Source: Karalla daura (taxonomy: Eukaryota; Chordata; Actinopteri; Chaetodontiformes; Leiognathidae). Taken from it: DNA of 64,000 bases. Where the stretch lies: positions 16,078,239 to 16,142,238 of the forward strand of contig CM055192.1 of NCBI GenBank assembly GCA_029224185.1. The letters run 5' to 3'. Numbering within the stretch: position 1 is the stretch's first letter; every line of letters begins with the position of its first letter. The translations under genes were made by a program, and so were the position numbers. The notes beneath the pieces are model-generated. The model ran no database searches. It had not been told where the DNA came from and saw nothing but the letters and a program-made list of their open reading frames with translations. Shown here in pieces: positions 13,901 through 25,166 of this stretch.

Positions 13901-14870
13901 AAAGATTCACCAAGAACAACTTCTTTGTGGAAAAGAACCCCACCATTGTCAACTTCCCCATCACGTAAGTGCTCCTCATACAGTAGATGATGTAACAAAG
14001 TCCTGGACCAAGTGTTCCACACAGAACTTCTCCAGTGAGAAGCGTGTTTCATCCTGTTGATGTTCTTCGCTCTGTGTTTGTGTCACATCAACAGGAACGT
14101 AGACCTGCGCGAGTACTTGACAGAGGAGGCTCAACTCACAGAGAAGAACACAACGTACGACCTCGTTGCCAACGTCGTGCATGATGGGAAACCTACCGAG
14201 GGAGCGTACAGAATACACGTTCTTCATCACGTATGTCCTCTCCGAGATTCCTCTGACCTCTTGTAGTGTGACAGCAAACTTCAAGCGCACGGCCTCATCA
14301 TGCTAACCTCTCAATTCAGGGAACCGGGAAGTGGTATGAGATGCAGGACCTGCAGGTGACCGACATCCTGCCACAGATGATTACGCTGTCGGAGGCCTAC
14401 ATCCAGGCAAGTCCTCCCACCCAGAGCGGGGTCTTCTCTTGTTCGACATGGCACGCCATCAAAAATTCATCACCTTCACCAACACCGTGCACTGTGCAGT
14501 GTAGATCTGCTGACAGTGACTATCTGAAGACATCACAGTACAGCAGAAAGGGTCCTGTCTGTTGCAGAATATTCATGTTGTAGCTTTGGAATAATAATAT
14601 CAGATAAATAGAGGCCAGTTTCTTTCTAGTCCCACACACATAAAAACAGTGTCTGAAATGTAATTGAATAGTTGATAACTGACACACGCACAGATAAAGA
14701 GAGCAGCTTTTAGAAGCCTTCAATCTGCTGTGTCTTATACCAAACAGGATTATCTTCTGGCTTGAAATCATTGTAAAACCACTGCATTGTGCTGACCTTT
14801 CGTCTCTCCTTCCTAGATCTGGAAGAGGCAAGAGAGTGGGGACGACACAAACAACCACACAGGGGTGTGA
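10935..14870 (+). CDS. usp39: Ubiquitin-specific peptidase 39 (spliceosomal, catalytically inactive), 13 coding exons
   Basis: The CDS is join(10935..10992, 11279..11357, 11443..11537, 11621..11757, 12221..12373, 12464..12689, 12935..13009, 13251..13318, 13406..13594, 13822..13964, 14095..14230, 14320..14406, 14817..14870), 1500 bases, 499 aa. Residues about 36-123 form the zinc-finger UBP domain (C38, C57, C69, C72, H84, H88, H94, H95, C107 available as ligands). Residues about 156-490 form a USP fold. In the Cys box, GLNNIKANDYAN replaces the usual GNTCYMN-type motif, with D167 where the nucleophilic Cys should be. The His-box region reads HHGTGKWYEM and lacks the GHY triad. Known role: pre-mRNA splicing as a U4/U6.U5 tri-snRNP protein in the nucleus. 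Human USP39 (565 aa) has a longer N-terminal Arg/Ser-rich region; the short start here is typical of fish. All junctions are in phase. Intron 12 has a GC donor. Near certain. Confidence 0.97.
14407..14408 (+). other. usp39: Non-canonical GC splice donor of usp39 intron 12
   Basis: The exon encoding SEAYIQ ends ATCCAG and is followed by GCAAGT, a GC donor otherwise matching the U1 consensus perfectly. The acceptor is TTCCTAG just before 14817. Joining here restores the conserved IQIWKR at the C terminus. No GT donor near this point preserves the family sequence. Confidence 0.85.
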
Positions 14871-15010
14871 GTGAGCCAGTATGCACCTCCTTGTCAGCGG
14901 CGTGAATCCTGTCTGGAAGTCTGGGAACGAGCTGTGTATTTAAGTAACAACGGAATCCAGAGCGAAAGCGTAAAGGGATTGTCAGGAATTTTTCACAACA
15001 GCCACAGAAA

Positions 15011-15103
15011 AATAAAACTTTTCTTTTCTCACCGTTTTATCTTTTTATGCCATGGAAGTTTCTAAATAAAAAAAACTCAGAATGGGTTTTTCTGAATTTT
15101 ATT
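15011..15103. other. Opposed poly(A) signals of usp39 (+) and the saposin gene (-)
   Basis: Plus-strand AATAAA occurs at about 15011-15016 and 15065-15070, which serves usp39 roughly 140-200 bases after its stop. Minus-strand AATAAA (TTTATT on the plus strand) is at 15098-15103 and would serve the convergent saposin gene about 420 bases after its stop. Cleavage about 10-30 bases downstream of each signal would bring the two transcript ends together or make them overlap. Confidence 0.6.
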
Positions 15104-15522
15104 GACAAACCGTTGAATTGAATTTACATCGAAGAGTTTGCCGTGTGTGGGTGCATCTTGAACACATACTGAGATCTCATTATGTATTGGAAAGCATTGT
15201 TTGACATTCATCTCAATGTACAGATATTGCATGTATATTGCGTGTGTATTGATATCCAAGCACAGAATCACATTGTCACAGAACTACCAGAATAACCCCG
15301 GCAAGCTGATACTCGAGGCTGAAGCCCTCAGCTCAGCTTTGTGACACTTCATGCAAGTGGAGAATTTCACATATAACATCTATGACAGGCTGAATGAAAT
15401 GGCATCAGAGATATGGCCAGTAAAACAATCAGTGCATTACATTTATAAAACTCTGGAGTTGATCAGTCAAGTGATAAAACCTTGTATAAATTAAGCACCT
15501 ATTCTCAAAGCTGCAGCCTGGC

Positions 15523-18285
15523 TCACTCCTTCCACATGTACCTCTCGCAAAAGGCCTGGTTCTGCAAATAGAAAAGCAGGAAAAATGCATTTAGAACTAC
15601 ACTCACATTTTTACAGGCAAGCAGTGCTTAATTGATCACTTCTCTCAGCATTGATACTCCAGACGACCCTGATGACACTTGATGTACTCGGTGCTAATGA
15701 GCAGCGAAAACAGACGATGGAGGAAAAAAGCTGAAAGCAACTTCAGCCTTCCCAGCGTCAAATTTATGAGTGAGAATGTGGTTGTGTGCATCGGTTGTAC
15801 ACCGTCCTATTTAGATGACAACGTATGCGTCCCTCTCCCCCACACTGACTTGAGTTTCACTTACCCCACACATCCGAGCAGTCTGAAGGTCTTTGCACCA
15901 GTAGCTGGGTCCCCAGGTGCAGCGGTTCTTCCCCAGCTGCTTGGCCTTGTGCGAGGGGACACACAGATCTGCCTTCTGCAGGACGGGTGAGACAGAAAAG
16001 CAGCCAGACTTCAATAAAGCTGCATCTCACCTCGCAGACTCATTATAAACAGTGCTCATTCATGAACACAAAGTCGCTACTCTGACAGTCTAGCAAATCA
16101 GCAAGGGTGAGATATTCTGCTGAACTGGGGACATCGGCCTTGGTCTGACCTCACAAACGTGTGGGCCGTCCAGCTGGTTTCCCAAAACCTTCTGCAGCCG
16201 GGAGCCGTAGATTCTGGTGAACGCCTCACACTGAAGACAGCACAAGAGTTACTCAGGAGTCTCTAATCATGCATTGTGATTGTGTTACAGCTGGAAGCGC
16301 TGAGGGTCTGCTCAGTGAGAGCTCAGGCTCAGACCTTGGGGATGGCGTTGGGGTGAGTGACGCACACAGCCTCGAGGAAAGAGGAGGAGGCGTGCTGTGT
16401 GGCGTTGAGGCCCAGCTGGAGCCGGCTCAGCACCGCCAGCGTGCGGCAGGACTCGCAGTCCGAGGGCACGATCGCCTCTGTGATGAACCAGGTGATCAGA
16501 GGGTTGGAGGAGGGAGAGGTCCAAGGCAAAGGAAGCGCACCCACTATTGAGCTGTGACTGACCTGGAACGGGCGGCTCCTCAAAGAGGCAGAGATGCAGC
16601 AGGGTGCATATCGTGTGAGGGGCAGCGGACGATAGGAGGAACTCCACGATCTGCTTGCCGTAGCTGTCGACGAAACTATCGCATCGCTCCTTGTAGCTAT
16701 CCGGCACGAGATCGCAGACCTCTGTCATGAGCTTCATCAAAGCGTCCTGCGGGGGGGGGGGGCAGAAGAAGGTCACACAGGGATGTTCATGTCGTACAGT
16801 ACCTCAGTAGCAGCATGTGCAGTAGTATCATGGAGCACCTCGGTCATGTTTTGCGGCAGCAGGGTTTCCAGTTTCTTGATGACAAACAAGCACAGGGCGC
16901 ACGCCGGGTTGAACAGCTCCTGGAGACAAGACCAGATGGTGAGGAGGCAAGAAAAGAAAAGAAAAGAAAGAAAACCTTCCATTTCAGTGTTCACTTCTGC
17001 TTCCTCACTTTCACATGCGCGTTGGTTGCTGAGCCAAGAGCAGAACTGGATCCATCCATGTTTGTGGCTCGTTGGGGAAGCTTCAGCAGTTCCTCTTCCT
17101 CTCTGACCGCACAGAGTCCAAAAACCATGCACGTCTCCTCAGGTTTCTACGCAAACACACATTATACTGCATTAAGGGCAAAAACAAAAAGCCAGAGTGT
17201 TTGTTCTCACAGCTTAAATGCAGGCTGAACTCACCAGGTGAGCAGGCGTTTGCTGCAGGACTTTAGGGAGATACATCTTTATCCAAGAGTCACACTCTAA
17301 TGCCTGCTTGTCTGGGAGGCGTCGACACAGAGCATACAAAGTCTTGTAGACGGCCTCCTGCAAAAGCACAGATGTCCGTGTGATGATAGTGACATTTTGG
17401 CACGTGTGGTCAGTAAAGTGAAAGTAATGAGTGAGTCCCTGGCATCCTCACCTTAGCATCTCTGCTGGAGATCATGTTTGCAGACAGCTGGACGACCTGG
17501 CTGCACTCTGAACACGTGTCTGCAGTCTAAGGAGGAGAAGCTGAATCATTCTCCCCATATGATATATCCGACAATTCATTAAGTCACTGTTTGAGTCACT
17601 TTCCTCCACCCAGGGAATGGTTTAGAGGACACAAACAACTGGAAATATGCAAGGCAAGGCCCATCCGATGCAAATAATGTAATTAGGTGATAATTGATAC
17701 AACATAAATAGATAATTGAGAACTAGTTGCCCGGGTCAAAAACAATGCATCCTTTATCCAGGCCAAAGAAGGAAGCAGACAACCACGAGAAACTGATCAC
17801 TGAGTCAAGGACTTGAGTCTGCCATGAAGCTGTATGCACATACAGCATCCACATACTAGAGTACACATAGCAAAACACACACAAAAAAAGGGATGTGAAA
17901 GAGACTTGTCTCTGATACAGTCCCGTGAGGATTTACTGTACAGGAAGTACAGCAGATGTGTCTTTGAGCATTATCACTTAGTAAACGTAAGAAATATTTA
18001 ATACAGATAAAATAACTTACCAGAGATGTGATGGGGAGCTCTGAGATGACCCTGCAGTCTCCTTAAAAGGCATAAAAAAAATCAGTTTCAGTTTCATTGT
18101 GAACACAGGCCTGTCCTGTGTTTGCACTGATTTTTTTTGAACTGTCATAAATCCCAGCATGACACATTGATCTGAGAGCGAGGGATAAATCACTGATTTC
18201 CTAAAATAGTGACACAGCAAATCTTCATCTTACCAGGCCACAGAGTGGCTGCGAGGGCCGCCAGGAGGAACCAGCGAGCTGACAT
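15523..18285 (-). CDS. sftpb: Surfactant protein B-like multi-saposin secreted protein, ten coding exons
   Basis: The CDS is complement(15523..15561, 15865..15975, 16150..16230, 16335..16477, 16563..16746, 16839..16919, 17235..17357, 17452..17526, 18021..18061, 18234..18285), 930 bases, 309 aa. Residues 1-17 (MSARWFLLAALAATLWP) are a signal peptide. Three saposin B-type domains follow. Domain 1 has C36, C39, C67, C78 and no closing pair. Domain 2 is complete (C104, C107, C135, C146, C171, C177), and so is domain 3 (C193, C196, C224, C234, C259, C265). A saposin A-type segment, CTWGPSYWCKDLQTARMC, spans 279-296 with C302 after it. Such proteins are processed in secretory or lysosomal compartments, and the saposin units bind lipids or membranes. 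Position next to USP39 points to SFTPB orthology. However, human SP-B starts with a SapA domain, which I do not find here, and its mature peptide is far more hydrophobic. Prosaposin-like is the alternative name. The exon 5 donor (GAG|GTGCTC) is weak but gives family-typical spacing. Confidence 0.85.
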
Positions 18286-18369
18286 GTTTCGAGGATAGGT
18301 TTCTGTCTATGAAAACATCAGTGGTGTTGCTGCTTGACAAGCGACCGGAAATGCAGGCTAGTTGTCGCA

Positions 18370-18405
18370 GCCAATCAACACGGCAGATGTAGCGCGCATG
18401 CGTCG
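18370..18405. promoter_or_regulatory. CCAAT box and NRF1-like site upstream of the saposin gene
   Basis: About 85-120 bases upstream of the minus-strand start codon are a plus-strand CCAAT (18371-18375) and GCGCATGCG (about 18394-18402), which matches the NRF1 palindrome core. A CCGGAA ETS-like site lies nearer the gene at about 18345. This looks like a CpG-type promoter; the binding assignments are by consensus only. Confidence 0.45.
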
Positions 18406-18865
18406 TTGAGCAAATAAAAAAGGACCGCCGGTCAATCAAGGACAGTGTACATATCACAGTTTCCTAGTCGGTAGGGCACCGCAGTGTTAAGTACATATAA
18501 ATCACTCATGAATTATTCACTTACCCTGTATAGGCCCAGAAACCAGTTCACACCATCCATTTCATATATTTGTGGCTCTTTACTGAAAAAGATTCGAGCA
18601 ATGTCTCGGGATGGCCAGTAGATAGCAGCAGAGAGGAGGAAATACAAGGTGTTTAGTTTTTAACCTTATTTTGAAAAGACAGAAGGACTGTGACCATCGC
18701 ATCACCTGACGTTATCTACAGGAGATAGTCACACCACCTATGTAACGACACTTCTACAGTATTATTTAAGACACTTTTTAGTTATGCAGCTTTTAATACA
18801 TAGAGAAAAGCTAATGAATTCTATTCAGAAACAATAGTACATAATTTTCTAGCATTGGCGTGTGT

Positions 18866-18892
18866 GGGGGGGTGGGGGGTGGGGGTGGGGGG
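18866..18892 (+). repeat. G-quadruplex-type G-run array
   Basis: Four runs of 7, 6, 5 and 6 guanines are each separated by a single T. This fits the G3+N1-7 rule for an intramolecular quadruplex with one-base loops, the most stable class. Confidence 0.8.
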
Positions 18893-19256
18893 TGTTTCTG
18901 CAAAGAGCTGCTTGTGTGTATGACATTTTGTCATAATTATAATGTTGTTGATAGGAAACTAGATTTACTTGTTCTAACAAGAATAGTTATCCCACTTGGA
19001 TAACTTTGAAAGAGAGAGGTTGTATTAAAAACAATATGGACGAAAAAAGATGACTCCAATATGGTTTGCAGCTGTGGAGCATGCTGTCTAGTCAGGCCTT
19101 ATAATGGTGAACTACATTTCCTTTGACTATGTTGATGGAATGGCACAGATGTGCTCTACCAAAAAATAATTGTGACAAGTCACAAGCCTTGAGATCTTGC
19201 AAAACCCTTTCCCCTTTGAGGAATAGTTAAATCCCTGCATTAACTTGTGTGCTCCT

Positions 19257-19296
19257 CTGTGCACACTTATTAACTAACATTAATAAGTGTGCACAG
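19257..19296. repeat. Perfect 17-bp inverted repeat with a 6-base loop
   Basis: The arm 19257-19273 (CTGTGCACACTTATTAA) is exactly complementary to 19280-19296, separated by CTAACA. No mismatch occurs in 17 pairs. Confidence 0.9.
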
Positions 19297-20410
19297 TTGT
19301 CCTTTTGTCACCATGTTGAAAATATCCAATCAAAACTAAAATTTTGATAGTGCCACTGAAATGTGCTGCCAGGCTTCTGCATATTATGAGGTTCATATTT
19401 TTCAGTCACTGAAAACAAGCACAATACAAATCACAAGATCGCACCTTCAACAAATGTTGTTTTTACACGATAGTCTTGACAATTTCTGCCTCCAATTACA
19501 AAATTTTGTAAGCCACTCAGCTATTTGGGGCACAAGTGTGAAAGAGCACAAATTTCCCTGCAAAACTAGAAAATGAAATTTGCCTACATGGAGCAGTGTG
19601 AAATAGGTAATATCTTGTAAGGCCACATACAGTTCAACAGCTGTTTGAAGGTGTCTTCCCATTCATTCAAATGGAAAAATACAGGGCCTGTTCATTGTTG
19701 GGTTGGATATGTACAGATACATAAAGTAAAAAGCGTAGGCAGTGAATGTGTTTAGCTAACTGTGTCAATGAAGCATAAGTGATCGGGTCAATGTGCACTT
19801 AATTTCTCAGAGGATTTCCAGCGCACTGCCGCAGCTGTAGCCACTGAGATTAACCAAAGACACAGGCTTATCAACAGCGAAGTGGTAAAAACAGAATGGC
19901 AAGAGGTGGAATTTCTTGTTTCTCACCCAGAAACTGTCAAGTCACTCTGAGTTTATGTAATTATCTCTATATAGATAAATCCAGGTCATGCAAATCTCAC
20001 ACTCCAATGCTGCTGTGAAAAATAAATGAAAACAAAGCATTCATTTGTAAACAAGCTACGCCTTTTTAGACACAAAGATAAAAACAAGGTTTTGCCATGA
20101 GGAAGGTAGGAAAAAAAAGGAAGGAGGAAATACTCAAAAGTAGTTTTTTCCTTGTCTCTTTGCAGTGTGGCAGAAAGTGACACACAGGGCAGACAAAAGA
20201 CGCCAGAACAATGACAGTGGTGTAACAAAGCTGCCTAAAGGTCACACAAAGTGAACACAAACACCACACACACCTACACACACACACATATCTGCATGTT
20301 AAGGTGAGTTCCTGGAGAAAAATTAAAGTTCCTGGTTTGACTTTGGTAACCATAACGATAATCATAACCATAAAATTACACGATAAAATCACTTTTTTTC
20401 CCACATGCAA

Positions 20411-20440
20411 ACACACACGCGCACACACACACACACACAC
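20411..20440 (+). repeat. (CA)n microsatellite
   Basis: An almost uninterrupted CA run with one CGCG interruption, in the intergenic interval. Confidence 0.9.
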
Positions 20441-22790
20441 TGCAATACTATAACACGCTTATGTTTTTTCACATACGAAGTAGAAATAAACTAAATTAAA
20501 TAAAGTTTTTGAGTTGGTTGGCAGTTTATAACTTATGAATACAATATCTAGTACAATGAATAATAAATGAATAATGCTGTAACACATTGAACAAAATAGT
20601 TTCAAAGTTGATATGTACATATACACCCACTGATGATATGGACACGACACCTGATCATTTCTTTTTGACACAATCGAATGTGTGAAGTTGTTTTTGACCC
20701 CTTGTCCCAACTAAAATGGAAATCTTCATTACATTACATTAATCAGGTTCAACAGGTTGTTCAACAAGGCGCTGACGTTGGAGGTCCATTGTTTCAGTAA
20801 TTTCTCATTATTATGTGCTTGCCCATTCATGTGCTTACCCGCTTTTCTCTTTACCATATTCTGTCATAGGATGCCCTCATTATGGCTTGGCCTGCTCTGA
20901 ACCGTCTGGACGCCGAGTCTCGGTGAACTCCCTGGCAGTCGCTCCACTGGTTCAGCATCGTAGTTTCCTCGTGCATTCTTGAGGTCTACCTCATTCCCGT
21001 CACTCACAGCGCTGGACGGAGAAATCAGTCCTCAGATCAGAGACGCTGTTCTCCACTTCCTCCTGCAGGGCCGATAACTAGCAGCGACAGACATGGTTGG
21101 AGGTTAGATGCCGTAAAAGAGACCGAGATAACTCTTTTGTTATTTGAAATGGCAGCTTCCTCGGTCACTGCGGTTGTTTAGTTTCACCAGCCAGTTTTGT
21201 TGTCGAGAAACAAATGTCAAATAAGCTTTTCTCCGTAACATTTCCTGAATTATGCATGCGAAGTTATGGGAACCACATCAAATAATTGACTTAAGATTAA
21301 CCTAAAAGCAAATTGTCTTTCAGAGTAAATGTGAAAATAAAGCCAAGAATGGTATTTCAAGGAAAACAGGCGTTTGTTTTCTTTGATTTGACAAGTTCTT
21401 TATGCTCAATATTGAAACATTATCAAATACTATTGAAGAGCACATCTGTAAATGCCGAGCAGGACTAAACCACACTCCACCTCAGTTGAACTTCAAGCAT
21501 CATTTTCCAGCCTTGCGTCTATTGAAAAACTGTTTGAAATGCTTTTCTCAAAGGTTTACACAGACCTTAATCAACAGAAACGTCAATTAACAGGGACGCC
21601 TAATGCATTGTTCCTGAGAACAATGTGAGGTGCTTGTAAACCTGCTCCACAGGTTCGTCGAAATGTATGTTCCTGCTTTAGTGGCTTCACCAGCGGCAGC
21701 TTCCTGCACAGTGCATCATGACATGGGATGAGCTGACTCATGGCAGAAGCTCAGCAGGGGCTTCCCACTTTCTACAACTCTTCTTAAACGTCTGCCTTAT
21801 CATTCCACATTTCTAGGACATTTCTATGACTAAGTTTTTATAAGTAGGTGTTCCTACATTTCTCTTCAGTTTAAGCCTTTTGCAAATACAAATAATTGAG
21901 CACCTTATAGTAGAAGAATGAGTGAATGAGTCACAGTTTTGATTTTGATCAGCAGCAGCAGAAACTGTCACAATCACAATTATTACAAGAAAAAAAAATA
22001 AAATTGAAAAATAAAAAGGCCGATTGAAAAAGGGTTTTGGATGAAGCTTACAGATGCCAAAACCTTGCATTTATTTCCTTGAGACAGTCAAACAAAACCA
22101 GATAGGAAATGGAAATGTGGGACCATGTGGCCTAATTTTGGCAAAATCTCAGAAGTATGGCACTATTATGGGATTGGGCTGCTGGGAAACAAAGCATTTT
22201 GGGGCATTTTAATATAGTTTTTATATGTAATCTTCTAATCATTGACTAATCATTCCAGTCTGTTTTGGGATGTGTTGTATTTCAGCTTCATTCACTTCAG
22301 TTCTCTCTAAATATTGCAGCCCATGGCCGTAAATGCTGCAATATCCATGAGCCCCATTGGGTGAGATACAGATATGCCTTCATTTTATGTTTTCCACTGA
22401 CTTATATAATTGCATGTATTGTTTCATTCTGATCATGGTAAACATCATAACACATATCACTGTTGTTTCCTCTCATTTAAGACATCAAGTCACATTAAAA
22501 ATACAAAAAAGATTTCTTTTTTTTAAAATAAACAGCTACTTTAGGTCACTCTTGTTGCACAACCGGGAAAAGCAGGTGAAACTGGCCCACATAAAGTTCC
22601 TCTAAAGGAAACGCTTCTGGGAAAGTTTGCACCGTGACTGCACATGGCTTTAATTGATAATTCTCAGTGACTGGTGGATCGCTTCCAGGATGCATCTATG
22701 CCTGCCCATCAGCCTCCGCCCTAACAGCCCTTTACAGTCAACACGGATACCACCCAAGATGTGTAATTTAGAAACACTCACACAATAACG

Positions 22791-22818
22791 CACACACACG
22801 CACACACACACACACACA
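22791..22818 (+). repeat. (CA)n microsatellite
   Basis: A CA run with a CG interruption, in the intergenic interval. Confidence 0.9.
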
Positions 22819-23639
22819 GATATACACAATGAAGGAAGCAACCACAGAAAAAATCTGTGCACGGCAAACAGCTGTGTCTACTTACTGAAATAACAACATA
22901 ACCGTTGCGTGATTTCCTTGTTTGCTATGTGGACTAAGTATTTTCTACCACCACCAACACATAATTCAAGCCACCGCTTATCGTTGCAGGTCTTTTGTAA
23001 TTTTGTAGTTAGTTGTAGTTTTTTTTTTCACTAGTACTGAATGTTTCAGCAGGACTATGGCAGATATGCACCTGGAGGTACCCGTCACTCAGAAAATTGC
23101 ATAATAGGCTGGAAAGAGGAAGGAGCAGAAAGCTTCAGTGGTGCATTCAGGTCAGAGGACAGAGCCGTGTCATCTGTTTCCTTGTTTTTCCAGTTTTTAT
23201 GCCGTGCCAGACTAAGATGATAACTTCCCAGAAATCGGAGCGTTACTCAGTTGTATACTTTTTCCTCTGTCTATAAATTCTGGAACATGATCCAAGTCAA
23301 TATTAAATAATGAAATCCCACCATGAGTAAATAATACTTTTTATCTTGTGTGTCCATACATCATGTGACTCGTGTGATCATGTGATCATGTTTGTGGTTT
23401 TGGAACTTACCTCTACCACAGATCCCTGCAACACCTCTCAATATAAAGATGATCATAGCCTGTGTTAACTTGACCTGAGTTTTTATTATTTAAATTTACA
23501 GCTTGTACATAGTATTATTATAAGATGCATTAATTACTTAAGTTGTTGTGAAGTTGCTTAGCAAAAACGTAAGTAATGAACAACAACAACCATAATAACA
23601 TATACTGTATTGATCCCTTTTTGACAACTAATCCCTAGA

Positions 23640-23700
23640 GGAGGGTTTTGAACCTGAGACCTTGGGTTGTACTGGTCCTGACCCACTAGGCCACGACTGG
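23640..23700 (-). mobile_element. tRNA-derived SINE head (remnant)
   Basis: Read on the minus strand, the segment contains TGGCCTAGTGG (plus 23683-23693), which matches the Pol III A box. About 29 bases further on is GGTTCAAAACC (plus 23644-23654), which matches the B box. Spacing and order fit a tRNA-derived promoter. A possible related tail with the phrase GGTGCCTTGCTCAAGGACA lies at about 23930-23948. There is no intact tRNA fold, so this is not a tRNA gene. Confidence 0.5.
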
Positions 23701-24271
23701 CCCAGCATAAAACTATGACTCTAATAAAAAAAAAGGCATGGTTTGGTGATTAATACAGCTACTTAGTTGATGACAACCCAATATGACACATCTGAAGCAT
23801 TTTAACTTGTCTCTTTCCTGGATTACTACTAACTACCAGTAATTACTTAATAATAGCAAGAACTGAAGGAATACCTTTAGGAGGTTCCCTTCTGGGAATT
23901 TCAGGTGGTGGGGAGCAGTTGGGGCGAGGTGCCTTGCTCAAGGACATTTTGGGGTTAGGTACTGCTTAGAATTACAATGTCATAGCAGTGGGAGTGCTTC
24001 TTATTGGTTTGTAATGGTCTTTGTGACATTGTTATGTCGCTCTATGGCGTGATGAGTTCATTTTCATTTCACTGTTGCATAATCAAGAAGTAAAACAACA
24101 AGATGGCAGACCCTTCATACCTGAGCAGATGCCAAGTCAGTCCTGTCAGTTGAGTCTGATCGACTGCTATTTTTAGATTTTACTGGAACCTCTTATCACG
24201 TGGAAAGGAACCCATGCAGAGCAGCATTTTTCTGTGCAAATGTTTTATTTTTTTGTCGCTGCTTTGCCTCC

Positions 24272-24421
24272 CAGTCAGAATGAAGGCCCTAACTCCACAG
24301 TCCAAAAATATAAACTAAGGTTGAATGTCCCTAGGTGTGAAAGACTGACTGGGGATTGGCTCCAATAGAGCCCCAAGACACCACTGGGTACAAAGTGGGA
24401 TATCTGGGATAATGGATGGAT
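24272..24421 (+). repeat. 3' part of the fish ATGGATGG-type dispersed repeat
   Basis: The order is CTCCACAGTCCAAAAATATA, CTAGGTGTGAAAGACTGACTGG, ATTGGCTCCAATAGAGCCCC and finally GGGATAATGGATGGAT. This matches the usual end of the widespread fish repeat. The 5' tRNA-like part is missing. Confidence 0.65.
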
Positions 24422-24440
24422 CCAGTTTGTATGGTTAAGT

Positions 24441-24564
24441 CTAACTATGTTGAGTAGTCGCAAATTGTGAATCTGGTTTGAATGTTTACACTCCAGTTAT
24501 GACTAACTATGTCGAGTAGTCGCAAATTGTGAATCTGGTTTGAATGTTTACACTCCAGTTATGA
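24441..24564 (+). repeat. Two-copy 62-bp tandem duplication
   Basis: Unit 24441-24502 and unit 24503-24564 both begin CTAACTATG and end CCAGTTATGA. I see one difference (TTGAG against TCGAG). The duplication abuts the end of the dispersed repeat at 24421. Confidence 0.9.
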
Positions 24565-25137
24565 TTGGATTAATCCAATTATCGATTTAGAGCATTAAGC
24601 TGCTGATGTTGAAAGAAAAGAAGCCTTCAACAACAATACCAGGTAATTGAATGTCACAAAGACAATTACAAACCCATGAGGAGAAGTCAAGCTATGCAAA
24701 ATTGTAGAGATGCTATAGACGTTCAGATCAAGCTATAGTGATGGGTGAAAAACTGATTTGGAATGTTGTTTCTGCAGTAGCATGACAGACATGCAGTGCC
24801 TCAGGGTGAACATTTTATCTTGCATATGTGCATGCATATTGTTACTACAAGGTTATTGTTAGAAACAAAAAGATGAGGTCATGAAAAATATGAAGTTCAC
24901 ATCTCGCTATGAAAGTCCTTTGTAAGGCTTGAGCTGACTGTCCGAGGAGCTGTGAGCAAAAGAGCTAAGAGCTGCTCAACCTGACCAACCAACTAATGCC
25001 TGCAAGTCAAGTAATGGCAGAGAAATTGAGGTACCCGGAATTTGCACTATATGTTCCTGGATTTCCTCACACACTCACAAAAGTATGTGTCTATTGAAGA
25101 CTGTAAAATTACCCGTCAGTATGCGTGTGAGTGTATG

Positions 25138-25166
25138 GTGTGTGTGTGTGTGTGTGTGTGTGTGTG
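25138..25166 (+). repeat. (TG)n microsatellite
   Basis: A pure TG run of about 14 units. Confidence 0.9.

Noticed and set aside
23640..23700. A tRNA gene
   Set aside because: A- and B-box-like sequences are present, but there is no acceptor stem or cloverleaf, and the B box is degenerate. Better read as a SINE head.
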